Source: an uncultured Lachnospiraceae bacterium (lineage in GTDB: Bacteria > Bacillota > Clostridia > Lachnospirales > Lachnospiraceae). From it: a DNA stretch of 64,000 nt. The stretch covers positions 1-64,000 of the forward strand of contig CAMUXE010000008.1 in the NCBI GenBank assembly GCA_947164605.1. The letters run 5' to 3'. This document shows positions 28,662 to 36,992 of the stretch, piece by piece. The notes beneath the pieces are model-generated. The model did no database searches. It saw nothing but the letters and a program-made list of their open reading frames with translations, and was not told the DNA's origin. The stretch's first letter is position 1. Every line of letters starts with the position of its first letter. A program made the translations under genes and the position numbers.

Positions 28662-29189
28662 ATGAAAATTGTTATTCTTAATGGTTCAGCAAGAAAAGGA
28701 AATACATATGCCTGCGTTAAGGCCTTTTCAGAAGGAGCGGGAGTAGAAAATGAAATTGATATTATAGAGGCGGATAAGGTAGATGTTAGTCCTTGTAAGG
28801 GCTGTGGAGCCTGTATCTGCACAAATGGATGCGTAGCTAAAGATGATTCAAATGCTGTGGTAGATAGAATTGTAGCAGCAGATATGATAGTCTTTGCCTC
28901 ACCTATATATTGGTGGGGAATAACAGGTCAGCTAAAGACAATTATTGACAAGTGCTATTGCAGGGGAACACATCTCAAGAACAAGAAGTATGGACTTATC
29001 CTATGTGCTGGAAGCCCAACAGATGATATTGAGTATGAACTTATAAAAAAACAGTTTGACGAAATGGGAAGATATCTGGCTTGGGATATGGTTTTCTATA
29101 AGAAGTATTATGCCAATGGCAAGGATGAAATCGCAAATAAGCCTCAGATTATTTCCGAACTGAAAGCTCTGGGCAGCAGTCTGCGCTGA
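28662..29189 (+). CDS. Flavodoxin-fold NAD(P)H-dependent FMN reductase, iron-sulfur flavoprotein type
   Basis: A 175-residue cytoplasmic flavoprotein. ILNGSARKGNTY is the FMN phosphate loop, CKGCGACICTNGC is a compact cysteine cluster as in iron-sulfur flavoproteins, and ASPIYWWGITGQLKTIIDK is the isoalloxazine-binding segment. Such proteins move electrons from NAD(P)H to small acceptors or cofactors in anaerobes. The physiological acceptor is unknown. AAAGGAG precedes the ATG. It is a single gene. Confidence 0.9.
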   Translation: MKIVILNGSARKGNTYACVKAFSEGAGVENEIDIIEADKVDVSPCKGCGACICTNGCVAKDDSNAVVDRIVAADMIVFASPIYWWGITGQLKTIIDKCYCRGTHLKNKKYGLILCAGSPTDDIEYELIKKQFDEMGRYLAWDMVFYKKYYANGKDEIANKPQIISELKALGSSLR

Positions 29190-29374
29190 TACTTTTTTGA
29201 TAATAGCTCTGATAGCTGGAAAACGGTCTAAAATCCCAGCAACCAAAAGTTGCAAAATCCTGACGTTTTTAATTGATAGTAATAATATAGTTAAAGTGCT
29301 TTAATACAGTCATGGGCGGCAAGCCCAGGAGAAAAAAATCAAAGCTAATTACTAGTCAAAAAAAGGAGCAAAAA

Positions 29375-29422
29375 ATGAGACTTAAATCATTATTCATAAT
29401 AGTTTACCTTCAATCCAAATAA
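29375..29422 (+). pseudogene. Truncated start of a lost gene, 15 codons
   Basis: AAAAGGAGC is followed by ATG and MRLKSLFIIVYLQSK, then TAA. The first residues resemble the start of a signal peptide that is cut off. It is most likely the 5' stub of a deleted gene. The rest of the 29190-29534 gap holds a hairpin and a 9-bp repeat array. Confidence 0.3.
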
Positions 29423-29431
29423 TCCATAAAA

Positions 29432-29462
29432 AATCCCCTCAGGCAGATGCTTGAGGGGATTT
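29432..29462 (+). terminator. Hairpin, possible terminator
   Basis: AAATCCCCTCA pairs with TGAGGGGATTT across a 9-nt loop. The following T-tract is short, so termination would be weak unless it acts on the minus strand, where AAAAAAT also flanks it. Confidence 0.55.
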
Positions 29463-29522
29463 GTGACATTTGTGACATTTGTAATATTTGTGATATTTGT
29501 AATATTTATAATATTTGTAATA
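29460..29522. repeat. Seven 9-bp repeats next to a palindrome
   Basis: Units of TTTGTRAYA are repeated seven times with small changes. The array ends against a perfect 18-bp palindrome (AATAATTCGCGAATTATT, 29519-29536) that overlaps the stop codon of the minus-strand gene. Confidence 0.85.
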
Positions 29523-29534
29523 ATTCGCGAATTA

Positions 29535-30422
29535 TTAATCTTCTACCTCGACTAATTCAATCTTGAAGTTGAGGGCCTTGCCAGCTAACTCGTGGTTGGC
29601 GTCAAATGTTATATTGACCTCATCCTTTGCTGCTACAGTAACAGGGAACTGCTGACCGTACATATTTGTGAGGAATACCTTCTGGCCTACATTTAAGTCG
29701 GAAGAACCTTCCATCTGAGCCATCTCGACAGTGATAATAGCCTCTGGGTCTGGCATGCCGTAAGCATCTTCAGGCTCGATGTGGATGTTGACAGTCTGGC
29801 CAAGCTCCATGTCTACTACAGCCTTGTCAAATCCAGGAATCATCATGCCGCAACCACATACGAACTCAAGTGGCTCGCCGCGATCATAAGATGAATCGAA
29901 CTGAGTGCCATCATCAAGAGTGCCACAATAGTGAGTCTTTACGCGCTTTCCAGCGTTCTTACCGTCATAGATAACAGTAAGTTCACGTGAACCGCAGCCG
30001 CCGCAGCCACCGCCACAGCCTGAGCAAGACTCGTCATCGCCACAATCACAGCCTTCTTCGCTGCCGCATCCACAGCACTCAGAATCATTGTTTTCGCAGT
30101 TGACGCCGCTTGATGTGAGCTCGCCAGCGAGGTAGGCTTTGATAGCCTCCTCTGGGTCCCCCTTGGCTCCAGATATAATCTCAATACCTGCAGCTGAAAG
30201 AGCATCAGTGGCTCCATCACCTATGCCATCACATATTACAAGGTCTACATCATTGTTTACAAGGCTTACAGCGAGAGCGTTGTGACCACTCTCTTCGCAC
30301 TCAACAAGTTCAGATGAGATGATTTTATTGTCTTCAAGAGTGAAAACTTTGAAAAGCTCGGACTTGCCGAAGTGTGAAAAGATTTTGCCATTAGTTTTAT
30401 CAAAAGGTGTTGCGATAATCAT
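29535..30422 (-). CDS. NifX-like domain fused through a Cys-rich linker to a SlyD-type FKBP isomerase
   Basis: A 295-residue cytoplasmic fusion. Residues 1-110 match the dinitrogenase iron-molybdenum cofactor-binding fold (MIIATPFDKTNGKIFSHFGK; VDLVICDGIGDGA; AAGIEIISGAKG). Residues 109-143 hold ten cysteines and many glycines and acidic residues, a metal-binding linker. Residues 147-295 form an FKBP-type prolyl isomerase with an inserted flap as in SlyD (THYCGTLDDGTQFDSSYDRG; MIPGFDKAVVDMELGQ; EDAYGMPDPEAI). No nitrogenase genes are nearby, so a role in metal or metal-cluster delivery coupled to protein folding is more likely than nitrogen fixation. Ribosome site AAGGAG is present. It is monocistronic as far as can be seen. 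Confidence 0.9.
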   Translation of the reverse strand: MIIATPFDKTNGKIFSHFGKSELFKVFTLEDNKIISSELVECEESGHNALAVSLVNNDVDLVICDGIGDGATDALSAAGIEIISGAKGDPEEAIKAYLAGELTSSGVNCENNDSECCGCGSEEGCDCGDDESCSGCGGGCGGCGSRELTVIYDGKNAGKRVKTHYCGTLDDGTQFDSSYDRGEPLEFVCGCGMMIPGFDKAVVDMELGQTVNIHIEPEDAYGMPDPEAIITVEMAQMEGSSDLNVGQKVFLTNMYGQQFPVTVAAKDEVNITFDANHELAGKALNFKIELVEVED

Positions 30423-30697
30423 AATATTCTCCTTAAAGTGAAATTTGAATCAGTATAGCATATACTCGTCTTACTGAATAGTTATAGATTTGTAAAATTT
30501 TCCCCAGAATGGTGTGAATAATAATCTACTTACATTGGTATATTTAAAAGGCTAAATATTAAATAAAGATTTTTGGAGTTCCCGGAATATAATAATTGAT
30601 GAGATGCATGTAGACATCTGAATTGTATATATCTATATTTTTTTAAGATAAATCTTTGATGCCTCAAGACCCTTGACTAGGTATATATGGAGGCTTT

Positions 30698-31045
30698 ATG
30701 ATTAAAAGAAGAAAAGATTTATTAGATATTGGACTCTCTTATCCTTCTACTTATCAGGATAGGCCCTTTAAGGATACGAACTGGGTCTTGATTAGGATTA
30801 AGGGCTCAAAGAAGGCCTTTTTATGGACATATGAGCTGGATGGAGAGCTTTATATGAATATTAAGGTGGACCCTGAGAGCAGGGACAGCCTGAGGAATTC
30901 CTATGAGGATATAAAACCTGCATACCATCAGAATAAGGAGCACTGGTCGAGTGTTCGCATAGGTGGAGATGTAGATGATGAGCTTATCAAAGTTTTGATA
31001 GATGTGAGTTACACCTTGGTTTCAGGGAGGGATAAGCAAAAATAA
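30698..31045 (+). CDS. MmcQ/YjbR-family protein
   Basis: A 115-residue protein of the CyaY-like YjbR fold (DUF419). Typical pieces are DIGLSYPSTYQDRPFKDTNW at the start, YMNIKVDPESRDSLRNSYED and HQNKEHWSSVRIGGDVDDEL. The family's function is unclear. DNA binding has been suggested for some members. GGAGG precedes the ATG. The stop overlaps the start of the sulfate permease gene by one base, so the two proteins are made together, which links this YjbR protein to anion transport. Confidence 0.87.
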   Translation: MIKRRKDLLDIGLSYPSTYQDRPFKDTNWVLIRIKGSKKAFLWTYELDGELYMNIKVDPESRDSLRNSYEDIKPAYHQNKEHWSSVRIGGDVDDELIKVLIDVSYTLVSGRDKQK

Positions 31046-33135
31046 TGATCAATGTTAAGGAAATATATAAGGCTAAGGCAAGTGACAATATAAGGGATTT
31101 GCTGGCCGGCATTATAGTGGCCTTTGTCTCAATCCCGATATCAATGGGCTATGCAGAGATAGCTGGCTTGCCGGCAGTGTATGGATTATACGGCTCTCTC
31201 TTGCCGATACTTCTGTATGGGCTTACTACAAGTTCAAGGGACTTTGTATTCGGCGTTGATGCAGCACCGGCGGCTTTAGTCGGAGGAGCTCTTTTATCCA
31301 TGGGGATTCAGCTGCAGAGTCAAGATGCCATGAACTATGTACCACTTATAACCCTCTTTACGGCTATGTGGCTCCTGCTCTTTGGCCTGATCGGGGCGGG
31401 AAAAGTAGTACAGTTTATATCAGACCCAGTGATGGGCGGCTTTGTTACAGGAATTTGCCTTGAGATTATTATGATGCAAGTTCCCAAGCTTATGGGTGGC
31501 AGTGCAGGAAGCGGTGAGGCCTGGGGCCTTATAGGCCACATTCTTGATACTGTTAAGGATGAAATGATTTTTAATCCAGCTTCTCTGATACTGGGACTTG
31601 CAACGATAGCAATTTTGCTGCTAGCTAAAAAAATCATACCTAAGGCTCCTATGTCAGTAGTGGTCATGTTTTTGGGTGCAATTTTAACTAAGTATACAGG
31701 CCTTATATCTGAAAATGGAATCAAGACCTTGGCCAGGGTGGATAAGGGACTTATGAAAGTGATAAATCCTTTATTTCTGCCAAAAGATATGTCAGAAGTA
31801 GCATTTGCCGCTTTGACAATTGCGATAGTGATCACAGCGGAGACTCTTTTGGCTTCAAAGAGCAATGCGAGTGCTGACGGCTACAAGTTAAAACCTAACC
31901 AAGAAATACTTGCCTATGCTGCGAGCAATATGGCTGCAGCCCTTTGCGGAACCTGCCCAGTCAACGGTTCTGTTTCAAGATCAGGAATTGTGAGGCAATT
32001 CGGGGCAAAGTCACAGCTTATGTCCCTGTCGGCAGCCTTGTCTATGCTTTTGATTCTTTTGTTTGGAACTGGCTTTATACAGTATTTGCCTGTGCCGGTA
32101 CTCACTGCAATAGTAGTATCTGCCTTGCTTGGGGCCTGCGAGTTTGACTTGGGGCTAAGTCTTTTTAAGAAGTCTAAGGCGGACTTTTATATCTTCTTAT
32201 CGGCTATGCTAGGAGTTCTCTTATTTGGAACTATTTATGGAGTGCTGATTGGAACTGGACTTTCCTTTATTGCAGTCATAAGACGTGCTGTAGCTCCTCC
32301 AAGAAATTTTCTTGGAATAATCCCTGGAAGAGAGGGCTTTTACAGCCTTGAGAGAAATAAGAACTCGAGACCTATCAATGACACCATAATATATAGATTT
32401 AGTGGGGACCTCTTTTTTGGCAATATTGATGTTTTTGTCAACGATATTGAGGACGCTATCAGATATGACACAAAACGTGTGATTGTCTATGGCAGCGGAA
32501 TTAGTAATATCGATGTCACAGCAGCAGAGAGGCTTTATAAACTCTATAAGAAGCTCAAGCAAGAAGAAATAGCCTTTTACCTGACTGAGCATGATGGCAA
32601 GGTCAATGATTTGCTAAAGATATACGGTGCTGGTGAGATGATTAAAAAGGGAGCTGTAAGACTCACTGTAGATACAGCTCTTAGAGCAAGTGGACTAAGA
32701 CCACCATATGAAATTGAAGACGACTCCGAACTTGGAGAACCCCAGACTAATCTTTTAGATGGTTTAAATGCTGAAATTGAGTGGGCTTTTGGCCAGGATG
32801 CTGAGGAGGAGAAGGAGAGAATTGTTAAGAGCATAGTTGAAGGTATTTCAAAGGCTCCACATATTGAGGATACTAAGAATCTCATATCTATTGAGAAACA
32901 GAGCTCATGGGGACGACTGGCCTATATGGATGAGGATGAGATATTGCGCAGAGTGTCTGACTATATCAGCCAGCTTCCGGAGGAAGAACTGGGACAGATC
33001 AATGCCAGCCATCTTGAAGAACTGATTGAGAAGAGACGTTCAATCATCGAGGAACATATAGATGAGGCTGGTCATAGGTCTAGAAAGAGGTTTGAGAAGA
33101 GGAGAGAGAGGCTGGAAAGGATTCTAAACTCCTAA
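31045..33135 (+). CDS. SulP-family anion permease with STAS domain and long C-terminal extension
   Basis: A 696-residue transporter. About residues 15-420 hold ten to twelve membrane helices of the SulP family (LLAGIIVAFVSIPISMGYAE; VFGVDAAPAALVGGALL). A STAS domain follows (about 440-540: FSGDLFFGNIDVFVNDIEDA). The last 150 residues (from about 550) are unusual: acidic, then strongly helical and charged (EELIEKRRSIIEEHIDEAGH and RSRKRFEKRRERLERILNS). Sulfate or bicarbonate are the usual SulP substrates. Which one applies here is open. Its start codon overlaps the yjbR-like stop. A terminator follows at 33195. Confidence 0.92.
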   Translation: MINVKEIYKAKASDNIRDLLAGIIVAFVSIPISMGYAEIAGLPAVYGLYGSLLPILLYGLTTSSRDFVFGVDAAPAALVGGALLSMGIQLQSQDAMNYVPLITLFTAMWLLLFGLIGAGKVVQFISDPVMGGFVTGICLEIIMMQVPKLMGGSAGSGEAWGLIGHILDTVKDEMIFNPASLILGLATIAILLLAKKIIPKAPMSVVVMFLGAILTKYTGLISENGIKTLARVDKGLMKVINPLFLPKDMSEVAFAALTIAIVITAETLLASKSNASADGYKLKPNQEILAYAASNMAAALCGTCPVNGSVSRSGIVRQFGAKSQLMSLSAALSMLLILLFGTGFIQYLPVPVLTAIVVSALLGACEFDLGLSLFKKSKADFYIFLSAMLGVLLFGTIYGVLIGTGLSFIAVIRRAVAPPRNFLGIIPGREGFYSLERNKNSRPINDTIIYRFSGDLFFGNIDVFVNDIEDAIRYDTKRVIVYGSGISNIDVTAAERLYKLYKKLKQEEIAFYLTEHDGKVNDLLKIYGAGEMIKKGAVRLTVDTALRASGLRPPYEIEDDSELGEPQTNLLDGLNAEIEWAFGQDAEEEKERIVKSIVEGISKAPHIEDTKNLISIEKQSSWGRLAYMDEDEILRRVSDYISQLPEEELGQINASHLEELIEKRRSIIEEHIDEAGHRSRKRFEKRRERLERILNS

Positions 33136-33194
33136 GAAAAATATTTAAGTGAACAATAAATTTGCTCTGCAAAATCGGAAGAGATTTTTTTCTC

Positions 33195-33222
33195 GCCCCT
33201 GCCAAGATAGGCGGGGGCTTTT
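33195..33222 (+). terminator. Terminator after the SulP gene
   Basis: GCCCC.GCC pairs with GGC.GGGGC with one bulged mismatch, and is followed by four T and further A/T. Confidence 0.8.
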
Positions 33223-33263
33223 ATATTTCACATATTATTTATATTATCTTTCTATAATCTCAT

Positions 33264-33291
33264 TTGACTTTAAATATTATTATGGTAGAAT
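33264..33291 (+). promoter_or_regulatory. Sigma-A type promoter of the Na/Pi cotransporter gene
   Basis: TTGACT and TAGAAT are separated by 16 bp. The expected start lies some 60 nt before the ATG at 33359, which supports that start codon over any upstream one. Confidence 0.7.
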
Positions 33292-33358
33292 GAACGAGTA
33301 CGCGACAAGTGAATATATTTTTGTGCACTTGAAGGATGCACATATAAGGAGTTGTGAA

Positions 33359-35023
33359 ATGACTATTACACAGTTTTTTTTGCTATTAGGTGGTGTAGGC
33401 CTATTCCTTTATGGAATGACTATTATGTCATCGGGACTACAGAGCGCAGCAGGAGATAAGGTTAGAACTATCCTTGAACATGTTACTTCTAACAAGCTTA
33501 TGGCTGTTGCACTTGGTATCGGCGTTACCGTCTTGGTTCAGTCTTCTTCGGCAACTGATATGATGGTTATAGGTTTTGTTAACTCAGGACTTATGCATCT
33601 TACAGAAGCCGTTGCAGTTATAATGGGCGCTAATATAGGTACAACAATAACAGCACAGATTACTGCTTTTGATTTAACAGCATTTGCACCTGTTCTGCTT
33701 TTTGCAGGTGTTATCATGTTTTTATTTGTTAAGAAGCCAAAAATAAAGTACATAGGTATGATTATTCTTGGTTTTGGTATGCTTTTTGTGGGTGTTGGTC
33801 TTATCAAAGACGCAATCAAGCCTCTTTCTGAGAGTGCTTGGTTCAAGGCTTTTCTTTCGACTTTATCAAACCCTGCATTGGCAATCCTTTTTGGTGTGGG
33901 CTTTACTGCTTTGCTTCAGAGTTCATCATCATCGACAGTTATCTTCCAGGCATTTGCCATTCAGGGAATCCTTGATTATAAGACAGCTGTATACCTGATA
34001 ATAGGTGCTGCGATTGGTTCAGTTACACCTAACCTTCTTGCAGGACTCACAACAAACCGCGATGGTAAGAGAACAGCTTTGCTCAATCTTATCTTCAACT
34101 TAATCAGAGCTGCACTTCTTGTGACTTTGATTAATGTATTCCCACAGATACTTGACTTTATTCAGTCATTATCGCCAAACGATGTGGGACGTCAGATTGC
34201 GAATACACATACAATCTTCGCTATCTGCGCTGTATTTATTATTTTACCTTTCTCGAAATATATTGTTAAGTTCGCAGAAAAGATTATTCCTGAGCTTCCT
34301 GAAGAGGCAAGACTCAAGGAAGGCAAGAAGCTTATGTATCTTGTTGATTCAAGTAAGTCAATGCTTCCAAGTGTGCTTATCAGACAGGCAGTGCTTGAGT
34401 GTACAAGAATGGGAAATATGGCCCTTGAGAACTTACAGAAGTCAATTGAGTGTTTCTTTGATGAGGACAGTGCTGAGAAGAAAATTGAGGAAGTTGAGGC
34501 GACAGAATCAATTATCGATTATCTATGTCACGAGATCACAGATAGACTTATAGAGCTGAGATCACTTGATTTGAGTGAGTCAGATTCATTCAGAGCTTCA
34601 AAGCTTATGATTATTGCCAGCAATTTTGAGCGTATCTCAGATCATGCTGAGAATATCATAGAGTATAAGGAAAAGCTGATTAAGCAGAATGAGCACATAT
34701 CAGGATCTGGCAGACAGGATTTGATAGACCTCGCCAATGCCACAGTTAAAACAGTTGAGATGAGTATTGATATCTTCTCCAACGAGAAATTCTCAATCCT
34801 TGAGGCTGCTGAGGCCAATGAGGAGAGAGTAGATGAACTCCATGAGAAGTTTACTCAGAACCACGTTGAGAGACTTATGAAAGGTCAGTGCGATCCTACA
34901 GCCGGAATAGTCTTCACAGATATGTCTACAGACCTTGAGCGTTGCTCGGACAATGCTATAAATGTAGCAACTGCTCTTGTTGACCGCAGACATGTATATA
35001 ACGGCAGAAAATCAAGAATTTGA
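33359..35023 (+). CDS. Na+/phosphate cotransporter with PhoU-like domain
   Basis: A 554-residue NptA/YjbB-type protein. Two inverted Na_Pi_cotrans repeats carry the diagnostic QSSSATDMMVIGFVNSG and QSSSSSTVIFQAFA sequences within about nine membrane helices (residues 5-310). A cytoplasmic PhoU-like helical domain follows (about 340-545: IIASNFERISDHAENIIEYK). It imports phosphate, or exports it in some species, with sodium. ATG 33359 is chosen because AAGGAG lies eight bases upstream and the reading frame further up crosses the promoter and the previous terminator. Monocistronic. Confidence 0.92.
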   Translation: MTITQFFLLLGGVGLFLYGMTIMSSGLQSAAGDKVRTILEHVTSNKLMAVALGIGVTVLVQSSSATDMMVIGFVNSGLMHLTEAVAVIMGANIGTTITAQITAFDLTAFAPVLLFAGVIMFLFVKKPKIKYIGMIILGFGMLFVGVGLIKDAIKPLSESAWFKAFLSTLSNPALAILFGVGFTALLQSSSSSTVIFQAFAIQGILDYKTAVYLIIGAAIGSVTPNLLAGLTTNRDGKRTALLNLIFNLIRAALLVTLINVFPQILDFIQSLSPNDVGRQIANTHTIFAICAVFIILPFSKYIVKFAEKIIPELPEEARLKEGKKLMYLVDSSKSMLPSVLIRQAVLECTRMGNMALENLQKSIECFFDEDSAEKKIEEVEATESIIDYLCHEITDRLIELRSLDLSESDSFRASKLMIIASNFERISDHAENIIEYKEKLIKQNEHISGSGRQDLIDLANATVKTVEMSIDIFSNEKFSILEAAEANEERVDELHEKFTQNHVERLMKGQCDPTAGIVFTDMSTDLERCSDNAINVATALVDRRHVYNGRKSRI

Positions 35024-35025
35024 TA

Positions 35026-35091
35026 TTGAAGTCTAATTTTGAAATCTAATATTGAAATCTAATATTGAAACTTTAATACTGAAAATTAATA
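35026..35091 (+). repeat. Five 13-14-bp repeats just after a stop codon
   Basis: Units of TTGAAATCTAATA with small changes start three bases past the Na/Pi cotransporter stop codon and end where the terminator stem begins. Confidence 0.88.
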
Positions 35092-35092
35092 A

Positions 35093-35134
35093 AAAGTCAT
35101 CATACCCTATTGCAGTATGGTGACTTTCTTTTTG
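35093..35134 (+). terminator. Terminator after the Na/Pi cotransporter gene
   Basis: AAAGTCA.CATAC pairs with GTATG.TGACTTT and is followed by C and five T. Confidence 0.87.
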
Positions 35135-35192
35135 AGAAAAAATAAGGGTCTTTTCTGGCACAGAGAAAGACTGACCGTAAAATGGAGGAATT

Positions 35193-36749
35193 ATGAGTAT
35201 TTTAAATGTTGAAGGTCTAACACATGGCTTTGGCGACAGGGCTATCTTTGAGGATGTTTCATTCAGACTGCTCAAGGGAGAGCATATAGGACTTGTAGGA
35301 GCTAACGGAGAGGGTAAGTCAACCTTTATGAACATAATCACAGGCAAGCTTATGCCTGATGAGGGCAAAGTTGAGTGGGCTAAGCACATCAAGGTTGGCT
35401 ATCTTGACCAGCATGCAGAGCTGAAGAGCGGTATGACCATAGAGTCTGTTTTAAAAAGCGCATTTGACGACCTCTTTGAGCTTGAGCAGAGGGCCAATGA
35501 GATATATGGCAAGATGGCTGATGCAAGCGATGAGGAGATGGCAGCCTATATGGAAGAGACTGGTACTATACAGGATCTTCTAAACACTCATGATTTTTAC
35601 ATGATAGACTCCAAGGTCAGCGAAGTTGCAAGGGCCCTTGGCTTGCTTGATTTGGGTCTGAATCGCGATGTTACTGAGCTTTCTGGTGGTCAGAGAACAA
35701 AGGTACTTTTGGCAAAGCTTCTTTTATCTAAGCCTGAAATTCTTCTGCTGGACGAGCCTACTAACTACCTGGATGAGGAGCATATTGAGTGGCTCAAGAG
35801 ATACCTCAATGAGTACGAGAATGCCTTTATCCTGATTTCCCATGATATTCCTTTCCTCAACAGCGTAATCAATATCATATATCACATGTATGACCACAAG
35901 CTTACAAGATATGTGGGTGATTATGATTCATATATGCAGGTCTTTGAGGCCAAAAAGGCCCAGCAGGAGGCAGCTTATGCCAGACAGCAGAAGGAAATTG
36001 CTGAGCTTGAGGACTTTGTTGCCAGAAATAAGGCCAGAGTTGCGACAAGAAATATGGCTATGTCAAGACAGAAGAAACTTGATAAGATGGAGAAGATTGA
36101 GAAGGTTGCAGAGAAGGTTAAGCCTGAATTCAATTTCCTTTATTCTAGAACTCCCGGCAAATACTTAGTCACAGCAAAAGATTTGGTAATAGGCTACGAT
36201 GAGCCCCTCTCAAGTGTTCTGAATTTTGAGATTGAGAGAGGAAGCAGGATTGTACTTACAGGTGCCAACGGTATCGGTAAGACTACACTTTTGAAGTCTA
36301 TTTTAGGTTTGATTAAGTCAATCAAGGGAAGTGCAAGTTTAGGAGAAAACTTGGAAATAGGATACTTTGAACAAGAGATGAGACAGGACGTAGACAACAC
36401 CTGCCTTGAAGAGATATGGCAGGAGTTTCCATCATTTAACCAGTATGAGGTCAGAAGTGCCCTCGCCAAGTGTGGACTTACAAGTCAGCATATAGAGAGC
36501 AAGGTTAGAGTCCTTTCCGGTGGTGAACAGGCTAAGGTCAGACTTTGCAAGCTAATCAACAGACCGTCAAATCTGCTGGTTCTCGATGAGCCTACCAACC
36601 ACTTGGATGTGGATGCCAAGGAAGAACTTGTCAGAGCTCTCAATGCCTACAAGGGAAGCATAATCATGGTCTGCCATGAACCTGAATTCTATAACAGGGT
36701 AGCAAATGACGTTTGGGATTGCACTCAGTGGACTACAAGACTTATTTAA
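35193..36749 (+). CDS. ABC-F family ATPase
   Basis: A 518-residue soluble protein with two ABC domains and no membrane part. First domain: GANGEGKST, LSGGQRTKVLLAKL, LLLDEPTNYLD. The interdomain linker is the charged helix pair around ELEDFVARNKARVATRNMAM. Second domain: GANGIGKTT, LSGGEQAKVRLCKL, LVLDEPTNHLD. ABC-F proteins act on ribosomes, some as translation factors (EttA/Uup/YkpA-like) and some as antibiotic-protection factors. The short linker and lack of a long C-terminal tail favour the housekeeping type. GGAGG precedes the ATG. A small membrane peptide gene follows by 31 nt. Confidence 0.94.
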   Translation: MSILNVEGLTHGFGDRAIFEDVSFRLLKGEHIGLVGANGEGKSTFMNIITGKLMPDEGKVEWAKHIKVGYLDQHAELKSGMTIESVLKSAFDDLFELEQRANEIYGKMADASDEEMAAYMEETGTIQDLLNTHDFYMIDSKVSEVARALGLLDLGLNRDVTELSGGQRTKVLLAKLLLSKPEILLLDEPTNYLDEEHIEWLKRYLNEYENAFILISHDIPFLNSVINIIYHMYDHKLTRYVGDYDSYMQVFEAKKAQQEAAYARQQKEIAELEDFVARNKARVATRNMAMSRQKKLDKMEKIEKVAEKVKPEFNFLYSRTPGKYLVTAKDLVIGYDEPLSSVLNFEIERGSRIVLTGANGIGKTTLLKSILGLIKSIKGSASLGENLEIGYFEQEMRQDVDNTCLEEIWQEFPSFNQYEVRSALAKCGLTSQHIESKVRVLSGGEQAKVRLCKLINRPSNLLVLDEPTNHLDVDAKEELVRALNAYKGSIIMVCHEPEFYNRVANDVWDCTQWTTRLI

Positions 36750-36780
36750 AAGCAAGTATGCAATTCAAATAGGTTATATT

Positions 36781-36906
36781 GTGAAAAATTTTATTATGAA
36801 AGAATTAGGACAGCTTTTAATTGCTGTTGTAGGACTCCTAATCAAGACCCTTTTCGGAATAAGAAGAATTGAAAAAGTAGAGGAAATGGCAAAAAAAGAA
36901 AAGTAA
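36781..36906 (+). CDS. Small membrane protein, 41 residues
   Basis: The frame VKNFIMKELGQLLIAVVGLL continues with IKTLFGIRRIEKVEEMAKKE and stops at 36906. One hydrophobic helix is followed by a basic-acidic amphipathic tail. I use the GTG at 36781, which has a weak AGG site. ATG 36796 is an alternative. It lies in the same transcript as the ABC-F gene and before its terminator. Function unknown. Confidence 0.5.
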   Translation: MKNFIMKELGQLLIAVVGLLIKTLFGIRRIEKVEEMAKKEK

Positions 36907-36934
36907 TATTTAAATTTAAATAGCTGATTTATTG

Positions 36935-36967
36935 ACCCCTGGCGAGCTAATATTTGCAGGGGTTTTT
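36935..36967 (+). terminator. Terminator after the ABC-F gene
   Basis: ACCCCTG pairs with CAGGGGT across a 15-nt loop and is followed by five T. Confidence 0.8.
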
Positions 36968-36992
36968 GGCTTATTAAATGTTGGGAGATAAA

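Noticed and set aside
29535-30422. Evidence for nitrogen fixation from the NifX-like domain
   Set aside because: No nif structural or assembly genes are in the window, and the fold is widespread in non-fixing bacteria.
33149-33358. N-terminal extension of the Na/Pi cotransporter
   Set aside because: It would run through the previous terminator and the promoter, and the cotransporter fold begins at the ATG at 33359.
35193-36749. ABC-F protein as an antibiotic-resistance factor
   Set aside because: The interdomain linker is short and there is no upstream leader peptide, so a housekeeping type is likelier.
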